A DNA stretch of 64,000 nucleotides from Macrocystis pyrifera (GCA_031763025.1 JASSKH010000006.1:13977479-14041478); one strand, 5' to 3'. Counted from the stretch's first letter, positions 44,771 to 55,004 are shown. The notes: generated from the sequence alone by a model not told the origin. A program made the numbers and translations.

Positions 44771-45428
44771 CTGGCCCTTTTTGCGTACGTACTCGCGTCT
44801 TCCTCGGCCGCGTAGGATGCCGAAGTCCCGGCTCCGTCCCCCAGCCCACGAAGCTGTTGAAAAAACAAAATCCGCTCACATCTTGCTCGTCCTCGCGCTC
44901 ATTGGGCAATGGGGGCGGCCATGGCGCGGGAGATGTCGAAGCTGGTGGCTCCTCCTGACGTCGTTGCTGCTGCTGCTGCGGCTGGCTGTGTACCTCCATC
45001 AGTCCGACGTCGGGCATCTTGCCCACCGTCAACCCGGGCAATGGGGGCGGCCATGGCGCGGGGGAAGTCGAAGCTGGTAGCTCTTCCTGGCGTCGTTGGT
45101 GCTGCCGCGGCTGGGTGTGTCCTTCCATCAGTCCAACGTCGGGCATCTTGCCCACAGTCAACCCCCTATGGCCCAAATCCTTGTCCTCCCAACCTTGCTT
45201 TCCCTCGCGCTCAGCTGGCAATGGCGGCGGCCACAGCGTGGGGGAGGTCGAAGCTGGTGGCTCCTCCTGAAACGGTTGCTGCTGCTGCGGCTGGGTGTGT
45301 TCCTGCATCGCCTCCTGTCCATGCTCCTCACGGTTCGCATCCTTCTCCACTTGTTCCTCACCCCCAACCAGCTCCTCCTCACGCCCCACCAGGTCCCCAT
45401 CGCTCAGCTGCAAAATTCCTTCCTGCAT
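44712..45428 (-). CDS. Low-complexity protein with three tandem repeats (238 residues), unrecognised
   Basis: The minus-strand frame encodes three imperfect repeats of roughly 40 residues containing GLTVGKMPDVGLMEVH and EEPPASTSPAPWPPPLP separated by poly-Gln. An acidic N-terminal part (QVEKDANREEHGQEAMQEHT) precedes them. No known domain. The frame runs into the duplicated H2 end at its C-terminus, so the last 20-30 residues are probably not native. Triplet-repeat structure alone can keep frames open, so coding status is uncertain; the repeated, substitution-tolerant units argue mildly for it. Confidence 0.35.
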   Translation of the reverse strand: MQEGILQLSDGDLVGREEELVGGEEQVEKDANREEHGQEAMQEHTQPQQQQPFQEEPPASTSPTLWPPPLPAEREGKQGWEDKDLGHRGLTVGKMPDVGLMEGHTQPRQHQRRQEELPASTSPAPWPPPLPGLTVGKMPDVGLMEVHSQPQQQQQRRQEEPPASTSPAPWPPPLPNEREDEQDVSGFCFFNSFVGWGTEPGLRHPTRPRKTRVRTQKGPGHRLQVRVRPFPMRFDFEL

Positions 45429-45429
45429 G

Positions 45430-46330
45430 CATTCCTCCTACACGTTCACCACCTGCTCCTGCTGTTTTCTAAACATTGACCACCTGCTTCGGCTTCTGCG
45501 ATGACAAAACCCCTGTGGTTGCGGCTGCACCCACTTTTTCCATGTGTTCCTGCACAGCTTCACATCTCAGTTTCATGTAGTCTTTGATCTGTTTTTTTTT
45601 TTTTTCCACACAGCGTCGAGGACGCGGATGAATTAACTGCAACTGCATACCCTACGCGTGATTTTTCGCTCGACGAAATTGCAGTCAAGGGTGTTTCGCT
45701 TGATGGTGGGGCGTTGCTCTCCCATCTGCTCTAGCTTCTACTTGTTGTGCGTAACTAACGTCGGCCGGGTCTCGCTGAATGGCATGTTGTTGCTGCTGCT
45801 CCTGCTGCTGCTCCTGCTGGAAGTGGTCTTGCGGGTAGTAGTGGTCGCTGTACTAGTGATACTCGTGGAAACGCTGCTCCTGCTGGTGCAGGTGGTAGTG
45901 ACCTTCTGAGTACTAGTGGCCGCTGTACTGCTGTTGAAGACAGGTGGTAGTGCTGCTGCTGCGGGTAGTATTCTGACGAGTAGTAGTGCTCGCTGTGGAG
46001 GCTGAATTGCTGCTGCTGCTGATACTGGTGATGACGTAGCTGGTGATGATACTGGTGGTAACGTTGCTGGTACTGGTGATAAACGTTGCTGCTGCTGCTG
46101 TTGTTTCTGCTGCTGAATCTGCGGCTGCTTCTGCTGCTGCTGATTATCTTATTACGCCATAGCCTCGAGATTCTGCCATTCTTCGGCCGTCCAATACCCT
46201 ACCCCGACGGCGGCCTTTTCCCCGTCGGTCAGTCCATCGCGTCATTTTTGCTTCGCGAGTATGGCTTTTATCGAAGGAATGTCTACGGCCTCAGCAGCCA
46301 CCTCAAAACCCATTTTTGCAACCTCTCAGC
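45430..46330 (-). other. CTG/CAG triplet-rich stretch with coding-like remnants
   Basis: Long runs of CTGCTGCTG and CTGGTGATG (45,780-46,140) would encode poly-Gln or Ser/Thr-rich stretches on the minus strand. At 46,245-46,163 the minus strand reads GLTDGEKAAVGVGYWTAEEW, which looks like real protein, possibly a DNA-binding domain remnant. Stops in all frames show it is degraded or spliced. Confidence 0.4.
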
Positions 46331-46745
46331 GAGTCCCCCTCAGCACGGTGTCCAGTAGCAGTCAATCCCTAACGCCCACCCTCTGGCACGAGCCATCCTG
46401 ACTTATAGGTCTAGCTAGCGTAAGCGAACAACTCGTGCACCGGGTGGGGCACCGCTCGACCTTGCCATGAGGCGCGGGAGCAAAATAAGAGATGGTGTTG
46501 TGAAGTCTTGATTAGAGTTGTCGACGAGTTGCGTTGGTGTACCAGAAAAGACAAGACTGCGGTCAAGGGGGTTCTCATCCTTCTTCTCCCCGTGACCCTG
46601 GAAAACCATCCAAACATATTTTTACGCAACCCGTTCGGGAAAGCACTCAACCCACCGCATATGCCCCTTGGACAATTTGCAGCTACATAAATCACACCAA
46701 TCAGCCAATCAGAATTCATCAGACATTTGCGCGACTGTGAACAAC
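46325..46745 (+). repeat. Dispersed repeat S, copy 2
   Basis: Closely matches 36,519-36,875 and extends further left with CCCTCAGCACGG-GTC, a part shared with 55,200-55,290. Confidence 0.7.
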
Positions 46746-46774
46746 TGCTATACCTTATACAAATGGCACCTGAT

Positions 46775-47132
46775 TATTATACCTACTGAGCTATATTAGG
46801 GGAACAATATCAATCAATTACCCTGATCAGGGTAAATCCTTAAATAACACTCTCCCCCCCTCTAAACGACGGGATCTTGGGCGCGTGGGTACCGTGTACG
46901 GCCGTACGCCTCGACGTACCGGATTTGTTTCAATACCTGGGGAACCCGGGAGATATGTTTTCTGTGACCGCACGCGCAATCGTTCTTACAATAGAAACGT
47001 TCGAAGTGAGATTTTATAACCCGTGTCTTTGACGACGTGAAATAAATGGGAATGAAGGTGTTACCTACTGAGCTATAGTATGTATAGCGGTAAAAGATCA
47101 ATCGATTACCCAGCCCAGGGTATTCCTTGTAA
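46775..47132 (-). mobile_element. SINE-beta (tRNA-derived), copy 1
   Basis: Collinear with 48,660-48,860 plus 49,640-49,785. On the minus strand, copy 2 shows box A TAGTTCAGTAGG and box B GGATTCGAACC at tRNA spacing; copy 1 keeps box A (TAGCTCAGTAGG). The body contains GGGATCTT and CGGGAGATATG. This copy is uninterrupted and provides the empty site for H2 copy 2. Confidence 0.65.
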
Positions 47133-47770
47133 CAAGACAAGACTGCACGATATATCGAAAAAAAAGGCAAACGTTATTCCAAAAACAATCGAAACAAACT
47201 CCATATATCTCTGCGAGGAGAGGGTTCTGGCTGGCTTCGACTGCGGCGTAGTGCATCCGGCGCCTTCACACACCTCATAAGAAACGTCACCCAACCTCGT
47301 TCGTTGTGGGTTATCGTGGCGAGCTCTATAGCTGTCCGCGAAAAAAGTGACATGCGTTGAGTTGGGGGGTGTTTTTCGTTTTGTCTCTTTTTGTGCGGGA
47401 TGCGTTTGTGCGGGTGGGTACGGGATTTCAGTTTTTTCGGGATCACGAGGTTGTCTTGAATCCCGCATAAAACCGCGGAATGACCTGTTGAATTAAGAAA
47501 ATCCTAGTGCCCCAACACAACTTGTTGTTCTGCGGCAGTACCACGATGATATCAGTATGATATTTTAGCTAAAATATGTATAGTGCGAGCAGTACCTGGT
47601 GTGCCTGTGATGAGACTTCTGACTCTTGAACATCGTGCTCAAAACTCATGGAGCATAATAGCGGGTAAAGGCGGTCGGTCATGTTTTGTTTCGTTTTTTT
47701 TGCGATTTTGGTATTACTACTACTGCTGTTGTACCAGGTACCCTGGAAGTGACTTTGTCATCCATATTTT
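47133..47770. other. Stretch without a recognisable feature
   Basis: Mixed sequence. The minus strand has a Pro/Lys-rich 90-codon frame at 47,446-47,174 without recognisable motifs. A TACCAGGTA word lies at 47,732-47,740. Confidence 0.5.
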
Positions 47771-47771
47771 T

Positions 47772-47992
47772 TTTTTATTTATTTTTTTTTATCCATCACT
47801 TTTACTTCCCAGCCCACTCGTACGAGGTGCTACCCTCGACGATCTTCTGGACAAGCCGTGGTCACAGGTGTCGTCCCTTCTCCCCCCCGGTACGTGCCTT
47901 TATTTTTTGTCGCGCATAGGGTCCAGCATTCCCACTGCTCGTCGACTTTCATCGAATGTAGCCAACTCACGCTTTCGCGCTTTCCGCTACAA
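47772..47992 (-). mobile_element. SINE-alpha, 5'-truncated
   Basis: Reverse complement of the SINE body, from a T-run and CACTTTTACTTCCCAGCCCA to CGCGCTTTCCGC. The tRNA-like head is missing. Confidence 0.85.
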
Positions 47993-48099
47993 CAGCCATC
48001 ATACCTGAGATACGTCACGAGAAAGCTGATTTCCCGTGATTTCCCGTGACAATTTCCGCAATTTTTCCGTTACGCATGTCTTTGATCGTATCGATATAC

Positions 48100-48315
48100 A
48101 GCAGTACTACAGCAGTTAACTGCTCCGTAGTGCCGTGGCATGTGATCTTTGCATTGTCTACTGCCTACCCTCCTTGTTGCATTACCACGTAGAACGAGTA
48201 TCTGTGCTGTGGCTTTCTGACCATAGAGCTTGTATTTCTCTTGAATCAAGAATGCGCACGGACACTCTGGACGTGCTGGATGTCGACGGGTAGAAATTAC
48301 GGTTCCTTTTGAAGA
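48100..48315 (+). mobile_element. LINE 3' tail fragment
   Basis: Contains a diverged form of the conserved LINE tail, including GTGCTGGATGTCGACGGGTA and GAAATTACGGTTCC. The following 48,316-48,655 is A-rich, with no recognised element. Confidence 0.55.
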
Positions 48316-48659
48316 GCATACCACACAGATTGAAAGAGAGAAACACGAAAAACAAATAACTACGTACGTAATACCTGGTACAAAAAAAATAAATACATCG
48401 TACGTAAAGCAAAAGCAAAGCAGCAGCACATCCGAACAACATAACACGAACACTCTCGTGGCAAATAAAAACCAGAGAGCAGAACCAAAAATACCCTGCA
48501 CTTGAGACAAGGGGGGTGGGTATTATACACAACGAGGACAGAGAGGAAAGGAGGAAGCAAAAAACAAAAACGAGTACGTTAAAAAAAACAACCCAACAAC
48601 CAACAACCAAAACAAAAAAAAAAGGAACGGCGAACAACAACGAGACTCGATGCAGAATG

Positions 48660-49785
48660 TGAGGGTATTTACGTGCTGAGCTATACGAGGGGGTAAAAGA
48701 CCGACCGATTACCTAGCCCAGGGTATAATCCTTATAACACTCGCCCCCCCCTCTGAACGGCGGGATCTTTAGGGCGTCAGAACCGTATACGTCTGTACGT
48801 TGACCTACCCGCTTTTCGTTTCGTTACCTAGGGAACCAGGGAGATGTGTTTTGTTATTTATTTAGGCCGTTTCCTATGCGGTTCGATTTTTGAGCTTCAG
48901 ATTTTGACCCGATGGCATTTTCAGATATGAGCTTGACAAATCGAAAGGGCCTTCCTACGCGGAAAAATAAGATTTATGTGCGTGTAGAGATTCGAGCAAA
49001 CGCCGAGACCAACTGCTGTTTTTGTGATTTGGCGCCGCGAAGAGACGCGCTGGGTGCGCTGCCCTGCGCGTAGGACCCAAGCGTCCGAGCCCACGATGAC
49101 TGCCTCTAGTCTGGTGGCGAAGAGATGTGGCGAGTGCGCTAGAGTCAACCTGTCTTGGTATTTTGTGTTTGATTTTGTTACTTGACTTGCTGCTGCTGCT
49201 GTACAGCTGCAGTGTAGTCTACGAGTACGTATCCACGGAGAGGCGCGTGCCGAGTGCTCTTCTCTTGGTCTCTAGGCCCGAGCCCGCGCCAGCCGACTCT
49301 AGTCTGGCCACGGAGGGACGCGCCGTCCGCGCGCCGGGCGCGAAGCAACGTCGCTATACAGCTGTATCACCATCCAACTCATCGATCGTTCCGCTGCTGT
49401 TTGCTGTCGTGGATAATATCTTGAATTTAGAGAGCATGCCATTTTTCGATTTGAAAATCTGATGACCCAGGTCGTCGGGTTTTGGGCCAAAATCCGACGA
49501 CTTGGGTCATCGGATTCTCAAAGCGAAAACTTTCCGGTCGGATTTTGCATAATCGGACTGCATAAGTAGGGTCATTCGATTTTGAGATCGAAATACAAAT
49601 CTGAAGCTCGAAATCGAATCGCATAGGAAACGGCCTTAGGCACGCGCAAGCATTTCTGTAAAAGAAACGTATGAAGAGAGGTTCGAATCCGTGACCCGGA
49701 CGACGTCAAATGTGAGAATATTACCTACTGAACTATAGGGGTAAAACATCGATCGATTACCCAGCCCAGGGTAATCCTTATAACA
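48660..49785 (-). mobile_element. SINE-beta, copy 2, interrupted by H2
   Basis: Two parts (48,660-48,860 and 49,640-49,785) match copy 1 at 46,775-47,132. In the right part the minus strand has the tRNA-like head: box A TAGTTCAGTAGG (near 49,730), a valine-like anticodon arm and box B GGATTCGAACC (near 49,680). This is a SINE promoter, not a functional tRNA gene. Confidence 0.7.
48863..49637. mobile_element. Harbinger-like TIR element H2, copy 2
   Basis: About 775 bp with the same ends as copy 1, flanked by TTA on both sides and lying inside SINE-beta. It keeps the hairpin and the GCTGCTGCT tract of copy 1. Confidence 0.8.
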
Positions 49786-49879
49786 AGAAGCCTACCTTTT
49801 GGTTCAGAGTTCCGAAAGCTACTATTAATATTAATATATTAATACTCACAATGCTGTACTGTTGCTGCGGAAATGTAGC

Positions 49880-50155
49880 TGGGCTGGAAATAGGTGCGCC
49901 GCTCAACCTTGCCATGAGCTAGTAGACGAAGCATCAATTAATGTTGTCCATGCCGAAGTATATTAAGTAAATACATACGTAAGGTAAGTTTCGAGGTTCA
50001 CAAATAAAAACGAACCCCATCTGGAGAGACAGAACCATGTCTGAGATTTCCCTATGAATATATTAATTGCAGCTACATGAATCACACCAATCAGCCAATC
50101 AAAATGTGTAAGACATTTTCGCGACCACGAGCAACTGCTATGTCCTACACCATTT
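49880..50155 (+). repeat. Dispersed repeat S, copy 3 (diverged)
   Basis: Shares GTGCGCCGCTCAACCTTGCC, GAGAGACAGAACCAT and CACACCAATCAGCCAATCA with the other copies. It is most similar to the 55-kb copy. Confidence 0.6.
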
Positions 50156-50164
50156 GCGGCTAGA

Positions 50165-50440
50165 GGTGGGCACGTTATGATACTGCCTTGAATAAGGTTG
50201 AAAGCCCGGTAATTACCTGGGTTAGGCACTGGAATCGTTATTTTAATACTTAGAAGGCGTAGCTTTGGTGGAAAACGAGGGGTTTTCCAGAGGGGCACGA
50301 GCTTGGTCTCAGTCTCCGCATGCACGAAGGAAAGGAATAAAGCTGCTCTTCCCTCTATATAAGCAACCAAGACACGTGAGTACCAACGAGTACCGACTTA
50401 AAAGGCAAACCTATCCAGGGATACGAAGTGTCCCGCTCGC
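50165..50440 (+). repeat. Dispersed repeat R, copy 2
   Basis: Collinear with 35,070-35,345. It directly follows repeat S, and the two may belong to one larger element. The following 50,460-50,640 is filled with CCGGTT/AACCGG words like those at 19.4 kb. Confidence 0.6.
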
Positions 50441-50784
50441 ATGATCTTATCAAGTGGCGTCGACGGCAGGACTTTGACAAAAAACCGGTTAAAACCAGTT
50501 TTTGGAAACCCAGCAGGCTTGTTCGAGTAGAAGACGGTTCTAGGAAAAAACGCATTTTTTTTTTTGCCGGTTAACCGGAAACCGGATAAAACCGGAAAAA
50601 AAACGGAAAACCGGCCTAAAAACCGGCAGAACCGGACATATTTTAAATTTATTTTCGACAGAATAAAACCATTATCAGTTCACGATTTATAGACTACTTG
50701 CACAGCAGCAACTGCAGGACTACGTAGTATTAGTGGAGCATGTTGCATACTATTATGGAGGACCTACCGGCGGTAAAATACCGC

Positions 50785-51110
50785 CGGTATACCTGTACCG
50801 AGAGGATTCGGTACGTTCGGTCTGGAGTTCTATACCGTACCGACAATTTCGGTACGTTCGGTCTGGAGTTCTATACCCTACCGAACATTTCGGTACGTTC
50901 GGCACGATGTCCGTACCCTTACCGGCGGTATCGGTATGATACACCGTACCGATACCGAGAAGCTCGGTATGTTCGGTACGATGCCCATACCGGTACCGAG
51001 AATTTCGGTACGTTCGGTACCATGTCCATACCCTTACCGAGAACCTCGGTACGTTCGGTACCATGTCCATATCGTACCGGCGGTATCGGTATGACACAAC
51101 GTACCGATAC
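50785..51110. repeat. GGTACCG-rich array 1
   Basis: Units of roughly 40-50 bp containing ATTTCGGTACGTTCGGTACC alternate with CCATACC or GGAGTTCTATACC words. The sequence is full of nested palindromes (CCGGTACCGG, CGGTACCG). Confidence 0.85.
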
Positions 51111-51262
51111 CGAGCTTATACCCTACCGAGAGTACCGATCCCGGGCTAATCGGGAAGTTAGGCTCGGGACAACCCGGTGCCGGTACAGTACCGCCACATA
51201 CATAGCACGCAGCAGCACAGCAGCACAGCAGCGTACCCTGCCTCATCGGTACAGCGGCCCTC

Positions 51263-51508
51263 ATGAGCACCACAACACCCCCCCCCAGCAACAACGACAA
51301 TGATGACCCCGCCGCTGGCGACCAAAGCTCATCATCGCCAGCGCCGGCGCCAGCTCCTCCGGAGGCAGACGTTGTCGAGGCAGAGGTCGTGGACGTTCAG
51401 GCAAGACAAATAACACCCGGTGTGGTAAGGCGCCCATCGAACTCTGGAAATGAATGTGATGACAAAACAAAAAAAAAAAAAAACTGTCGCAGACACACAC
51501 ATTCTTGA
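51263..51508 (+). CDS. Short Ser/Pro/Asp-rich frame between the arrays, unrecognised
   Basis: ATG at 51,263 starts an 81-codon frame (MSTTTPPPSNNDNDDPAAGD, then a Pro/Ala stretch, a VVEAEVVDVQ segment and a Lys-rich end). It lies between two array copies, where a transposon protein would start, and its composition resembles a disordered N-terminus. No domain is visible. It may be the remnant N-terminus of a transposase or a chance frame. Confidence 0.3.
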   Translation: MSTTTPPPSNNDNDDPAAGDQSSSSPAPAPAPPEADVVEAEVVDVQARQITPGVVRRPSNSGNECDDKTKKKKNCRRHTHS

Positions 51509-51544
51509 TGGGCAATACCATGGTACTGCTGTGGAGCGACGCTC

Positions 51545-51912
51545 GGTTTGACAAATACCGCTGGTATCTGCGGTACGGTACCGGTATGGAGGTCTATACC
51601 GTACCGAGAATTTCGGTACGTTCGGTATGGAGTTCTAGATCGTACCGAGAATTTCGGTACGTTCGGTCTGGAGTTCTATACCCTACCGAAAACTTCGGTA
51701 CGTTCGGCACGATGTCCGTACCCTTACCGGCGGTATCGGTATGATACACCGTACCGATACCGAGAAGCTCGGTATGTTCGGTACGATGCCCATACCGGTA
51801 CCGAGAATTTCGGTACGTTCGGTACCATGTCCATACCCTTACCGAGAATTTCGGTACGTTCGGTACCATGTCCATACCGGTACCGAGCGTACCCGTACCG
51901 TACCGAACACAC
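51545..51912. repeat. GGTACCG-rich array 2
   Basis: Repeats the unit order of array 1 over about 290 bp almost base for base, including TACCGGCGGTATCGGTATGA. The arrays are therefore copies of one longer segment rather than independent expansions. The interval 52,028-52,620 has no recognised feature. Confidence 0.85.
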
Positions 51913-52621
51913 CCTTGGTAAATAGGACCTACGGTACCGACAAAAACCTACTGTACTTGGTATATATTTCCCTATTTTCACTAGCAACATTTGGTCCTAT
52001 TTACTATTAATATGGTCTCCCGTAATACGCACCTGGTACCCTGGCGAGTGTTTACATCAACCGAAGCTCGGAAGACCAGCTCTTAAAAACATCCCTGCTT
52101 CACAGCAGTAATTCCCAGCGACAGCTATTAACAGAATATTGATATGATCACTATTTTAGTACCATGGTATGAACTTCAGAAAAATAGATGTGTCCGGAAA
52201 TGTAATTTACGTTTTAATATGAATAATCAACATGTAAAACTCATCATATTTCCGAACAGAGTGAACAGAGGGTACAAAATATCCCAAATTACGCACTATA
52301 TCCTACGTATAACAAGTTTGTGACGTAAGAAGGATGCTGCATTTTATGGTGCGATGGTTGACAAAAGCTGGGTGTCACCTTGGTTTCGCATGAAATTGTG
52401 CTAATCATGGTGAAATTGTTACACTGCCGTTTTGTACCTTTTCAAATATGTTTGCACGCTGACCGTAAGGCTTTCCTGTTTTACCTGGATGTCAGGAAAG
52501 TTAATTATGTGGGTGCTGCTGGTTCAGGTGGCGTACTGACTGTAGCGTCTTGCGGTCTTGGGTGTGGGTGCTCCCATCTATTACTAGGGGTTTGCCATAG
52601 TGCCATAGTTAACTTGCCCCC

Positions 52622-52875
52622 CCGTTTGTAGCTGTCATCCATATGCAAGTCCGCCTCACATGCGGTTCTTAGTAGGGTGCAGCTCACCCTTCATGCGACT
52701 CGCCAGACACCTCACAGCGCTTCGCGCTTGGCGCAAGCAATGTCTGCCTGGTCGGTGAAAACCCGACATGCTCCGTCCCGGCATTGTAGGGATGCGAGGG
52801 TCTATCCTACGACTACGGCCATGCATGAGATCGAGTACATCTCTCCTATCGAGTACACCCCTATTTGTTCCGGTG
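52622..52875 (+). repeat. Dispersed repeat U, copy 1
   Basis: Inverted relative to 54,120-54,350: CATATGCAAGTCCGCCTCAC here, and the same on the other strand there. Shared features include a hairpin-like GCGCTTCGCGC and CGACATGCTCCGTCCCGGCA. Confidence 0.75.
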
Positions 52876-53356
52876 GCGTTTCCAGGTTATATATGTTTAG
52901 GTCGGTGCCCTGTAATAACTACTGAAGGGGTGGATGTTTCACCTTACAAGCAGCAGTTACTACACGCGAACAGCTGGCTGCTGCTGTTCGTTGCTCGATA
53001 GTCGAACGAGAAATATACGCGATAAGTTTTTCACCAGTCAAAGGTTGTTTCTTTTGGTCCCACGCAGTACATCATCGCGAGACCCGTATAATTTCGTGTT
53101 GTCGTTTTTGTCTCCTGTGATACATGACCACGGTCCATGCCGAATACTTGTTGTGTAAAACCCTGCCGATAAGGGTATCACTATTATATACCCAGGAACA
53201 CCTTGAATGTATCAGGTATAGAATTTGAGCTCGTCGAGCCTGCTACACGTCCTCCATCCCTTAATATATTTTAGAGATTCTACTTTAACAGATCAGTACA
53301 ATGTGTGTAATAGCCTTGTTAGGGCTGTAATAGTTGAAGCTCTACACAAATATATG

Positions 53357-53500
53357 ATTTTTTTTTTTTTTTTTTTTCATCATCACGTTTACTTTCCAGC
53401 CCATTCGTAGGTGGTTTTTACCCTCGACGATCTTCTGGACAAGCCGTGGTCACAGGTGTCGTCCCTTCTCCCCCCCGGTACGTGCCTTTATTTTTTGTAT
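53357..53500 (-). mobile_element. SINE-alpha, truncated
   Basis: A T-run (A tail), then CACGTTTACTTTCCAGCCCA and about 110 bp of the SINE 3' body on the minus strand. Confidence 0.85.
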
Positions 53501-53534
53501 ATACTACCAGGCGGTACGTGTATGGTACTATGCT

Positions 53535-54970
53535 ACTATTGTCGTGGCACCATAAGTAGCAGTGCTAATCGTTCAAACACAGAAATTCCAAAACCAATAC
53601 AAGAGCTGCGTCCCTGCTTAGAAAACACCAAGCTCATCCAGAATCCAAGCACTCAAATATAATGCAAGTCTCGAAACCATACTGTATTGGCGAAAGCTGG
53701 AACAATCTCCCCGACACTCAATCAACTGCCCTAACGGACCTCTGTCCACGATTTTCAAACGGTCATCAGTTCAAAACCTACTACACGAACACAACCGCCT
53801 CCCGGCAGCGTACACATCGCCCTGCAAATTCCAAAAGCTCAAATTCATAATATCATACGCCTCCAAGTCAGTATAATACCACCCGAATATCTCGTCATGT
53901 TATCAGTGATGAGTACAACAGCGCCTCAAAGTTATGTCTTCCTTATAAACTAGCCACTAAAAAAACCCATTGCGTACCACTAAGAATTCAGGCAGTAATC
54001 AACAATGCATAGGTACGCGCACGGACAGTAGCACCACAATCTTGAAGCTCCTCCCTACGTACGTGACCGTACTTTATGCAGCAACATCAAAAATAGTACT
54101 AACCAACACCTGCATGACGGGGGGTGCACTCGATAGGATAGACGTACTGGATATCATGCATGGCCGTAGTCGTATGGCCATAGACCCTTGCATCCCGACA
54201 ATGCCGGGACGGAGCATGTCGGGTGTTCACCGACCAAGCAGACATTGCTTGCACCAAGCGCGAAGCGCCGTGAGGTGTCCGGCGAGTCGCATGAATGGTG
54301 AGCTGCATCCTACTAAGAATCGCTTGAGAGGCGGACTTGCATATGGATGATTTAATTTTCGGTGTAGTCATTGCCAGAGACAGCAATGCGGAGCGGGGCG
54401 GGGGTATACAGTCCAGTTACGATACTACGTGATTAAAATCAAAACATATTCATGGGTGTCGACTTCAACGCACGTGCATATGTACGCGTGCATCATCTCC
54501 CGCCCCTTGCTACGAATCTGATACGGATGCCTTCGCGGCGACCTTCTGTCTCCATTCTGATATCCGGCCGCGGCTAGGGTCATCCTGTCCGCCTGGTTGA
54601 TAGCAATGTCGCTCTCGAAGGATTGAACTCGACGAAAGCATGGCACAGAACCGTAGGGACACGTGAGAACACCATACACTCGTTTTTACTGGACCATTAT
54701 AACAATGGCAAGATCTTGGTTGATCTTGAAGGCAAGATCTTTGTTGATCTTGAAGTACATCAGAGTACAGTAGTGGAATGCAAAATGCTACCATCCTATG
54801 CTCCTGTACTTCCTCCAGACTCTCCAATCAGCGTGCAAGCTCTTGCTTCCAGATTATACCCACTCCAAAGGCAGTATAAAAATCAAGAAAAATATACGTA
54901 AGAGTTGTCCGGAACTTCCACCGGAACAAAGCTACCCACATTCCATCCAGAGATAGGGCGTACTGGTACG
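53535..54970 (+). repeat. Dispersed repeat T, copy 2, interrupted by repeat U
   Basis: Follows copy 1 (36,958-38,076) in order, with repeat U between the halves at about 54,115-54,400. Confidence 0.7.
54115..54400 (-). repeat. Dispersed repeat U, copy 2, inserted in repeat T
   Basis: Reverse complement of 52,622-52,875. Copy 1 of repeat T has a G-run and unrelated sequence here (37,455-37,475), so U is an insertion. Confidence 0.65.
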
Positions 54971-55004
54971 TGTTACATACCTGGGACGTTCGATTGGTGG
55001 ATTG

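Larger units (their letters stand above)
50751..52027. mobile_element. MITE-M copy expanded by a GGTACCG-array insertion
   Basis: TATTATGGAGGACC at 50,751 and a normal MITE-M interior and right end at 51,918-52,027 (closing GGTCTCCCGTAATA) bracket about 1.15 kb of foreign, array-like sequence. The simplest reading is an insertion into the left TIR of a MITE-M. TATTAATA inside its right TIR (52,005-52,012) is an extra word absent from the other copies. Confidence 0.6.

Noticed and set aside
45780-46140. CTG-repeat tract as a CRISPR-like or satellite array
   Set aside because: Imperfect triplets without a spacer-repeat pattern. Simple-sequence expansion explains it.
49650-49750. tRNA gene with box A and box B on the minus strand
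   Set aside because: The same sequence is the head of a dispersed SINE. I see no acceptor stem pairing that would indicate a functional tRNA.
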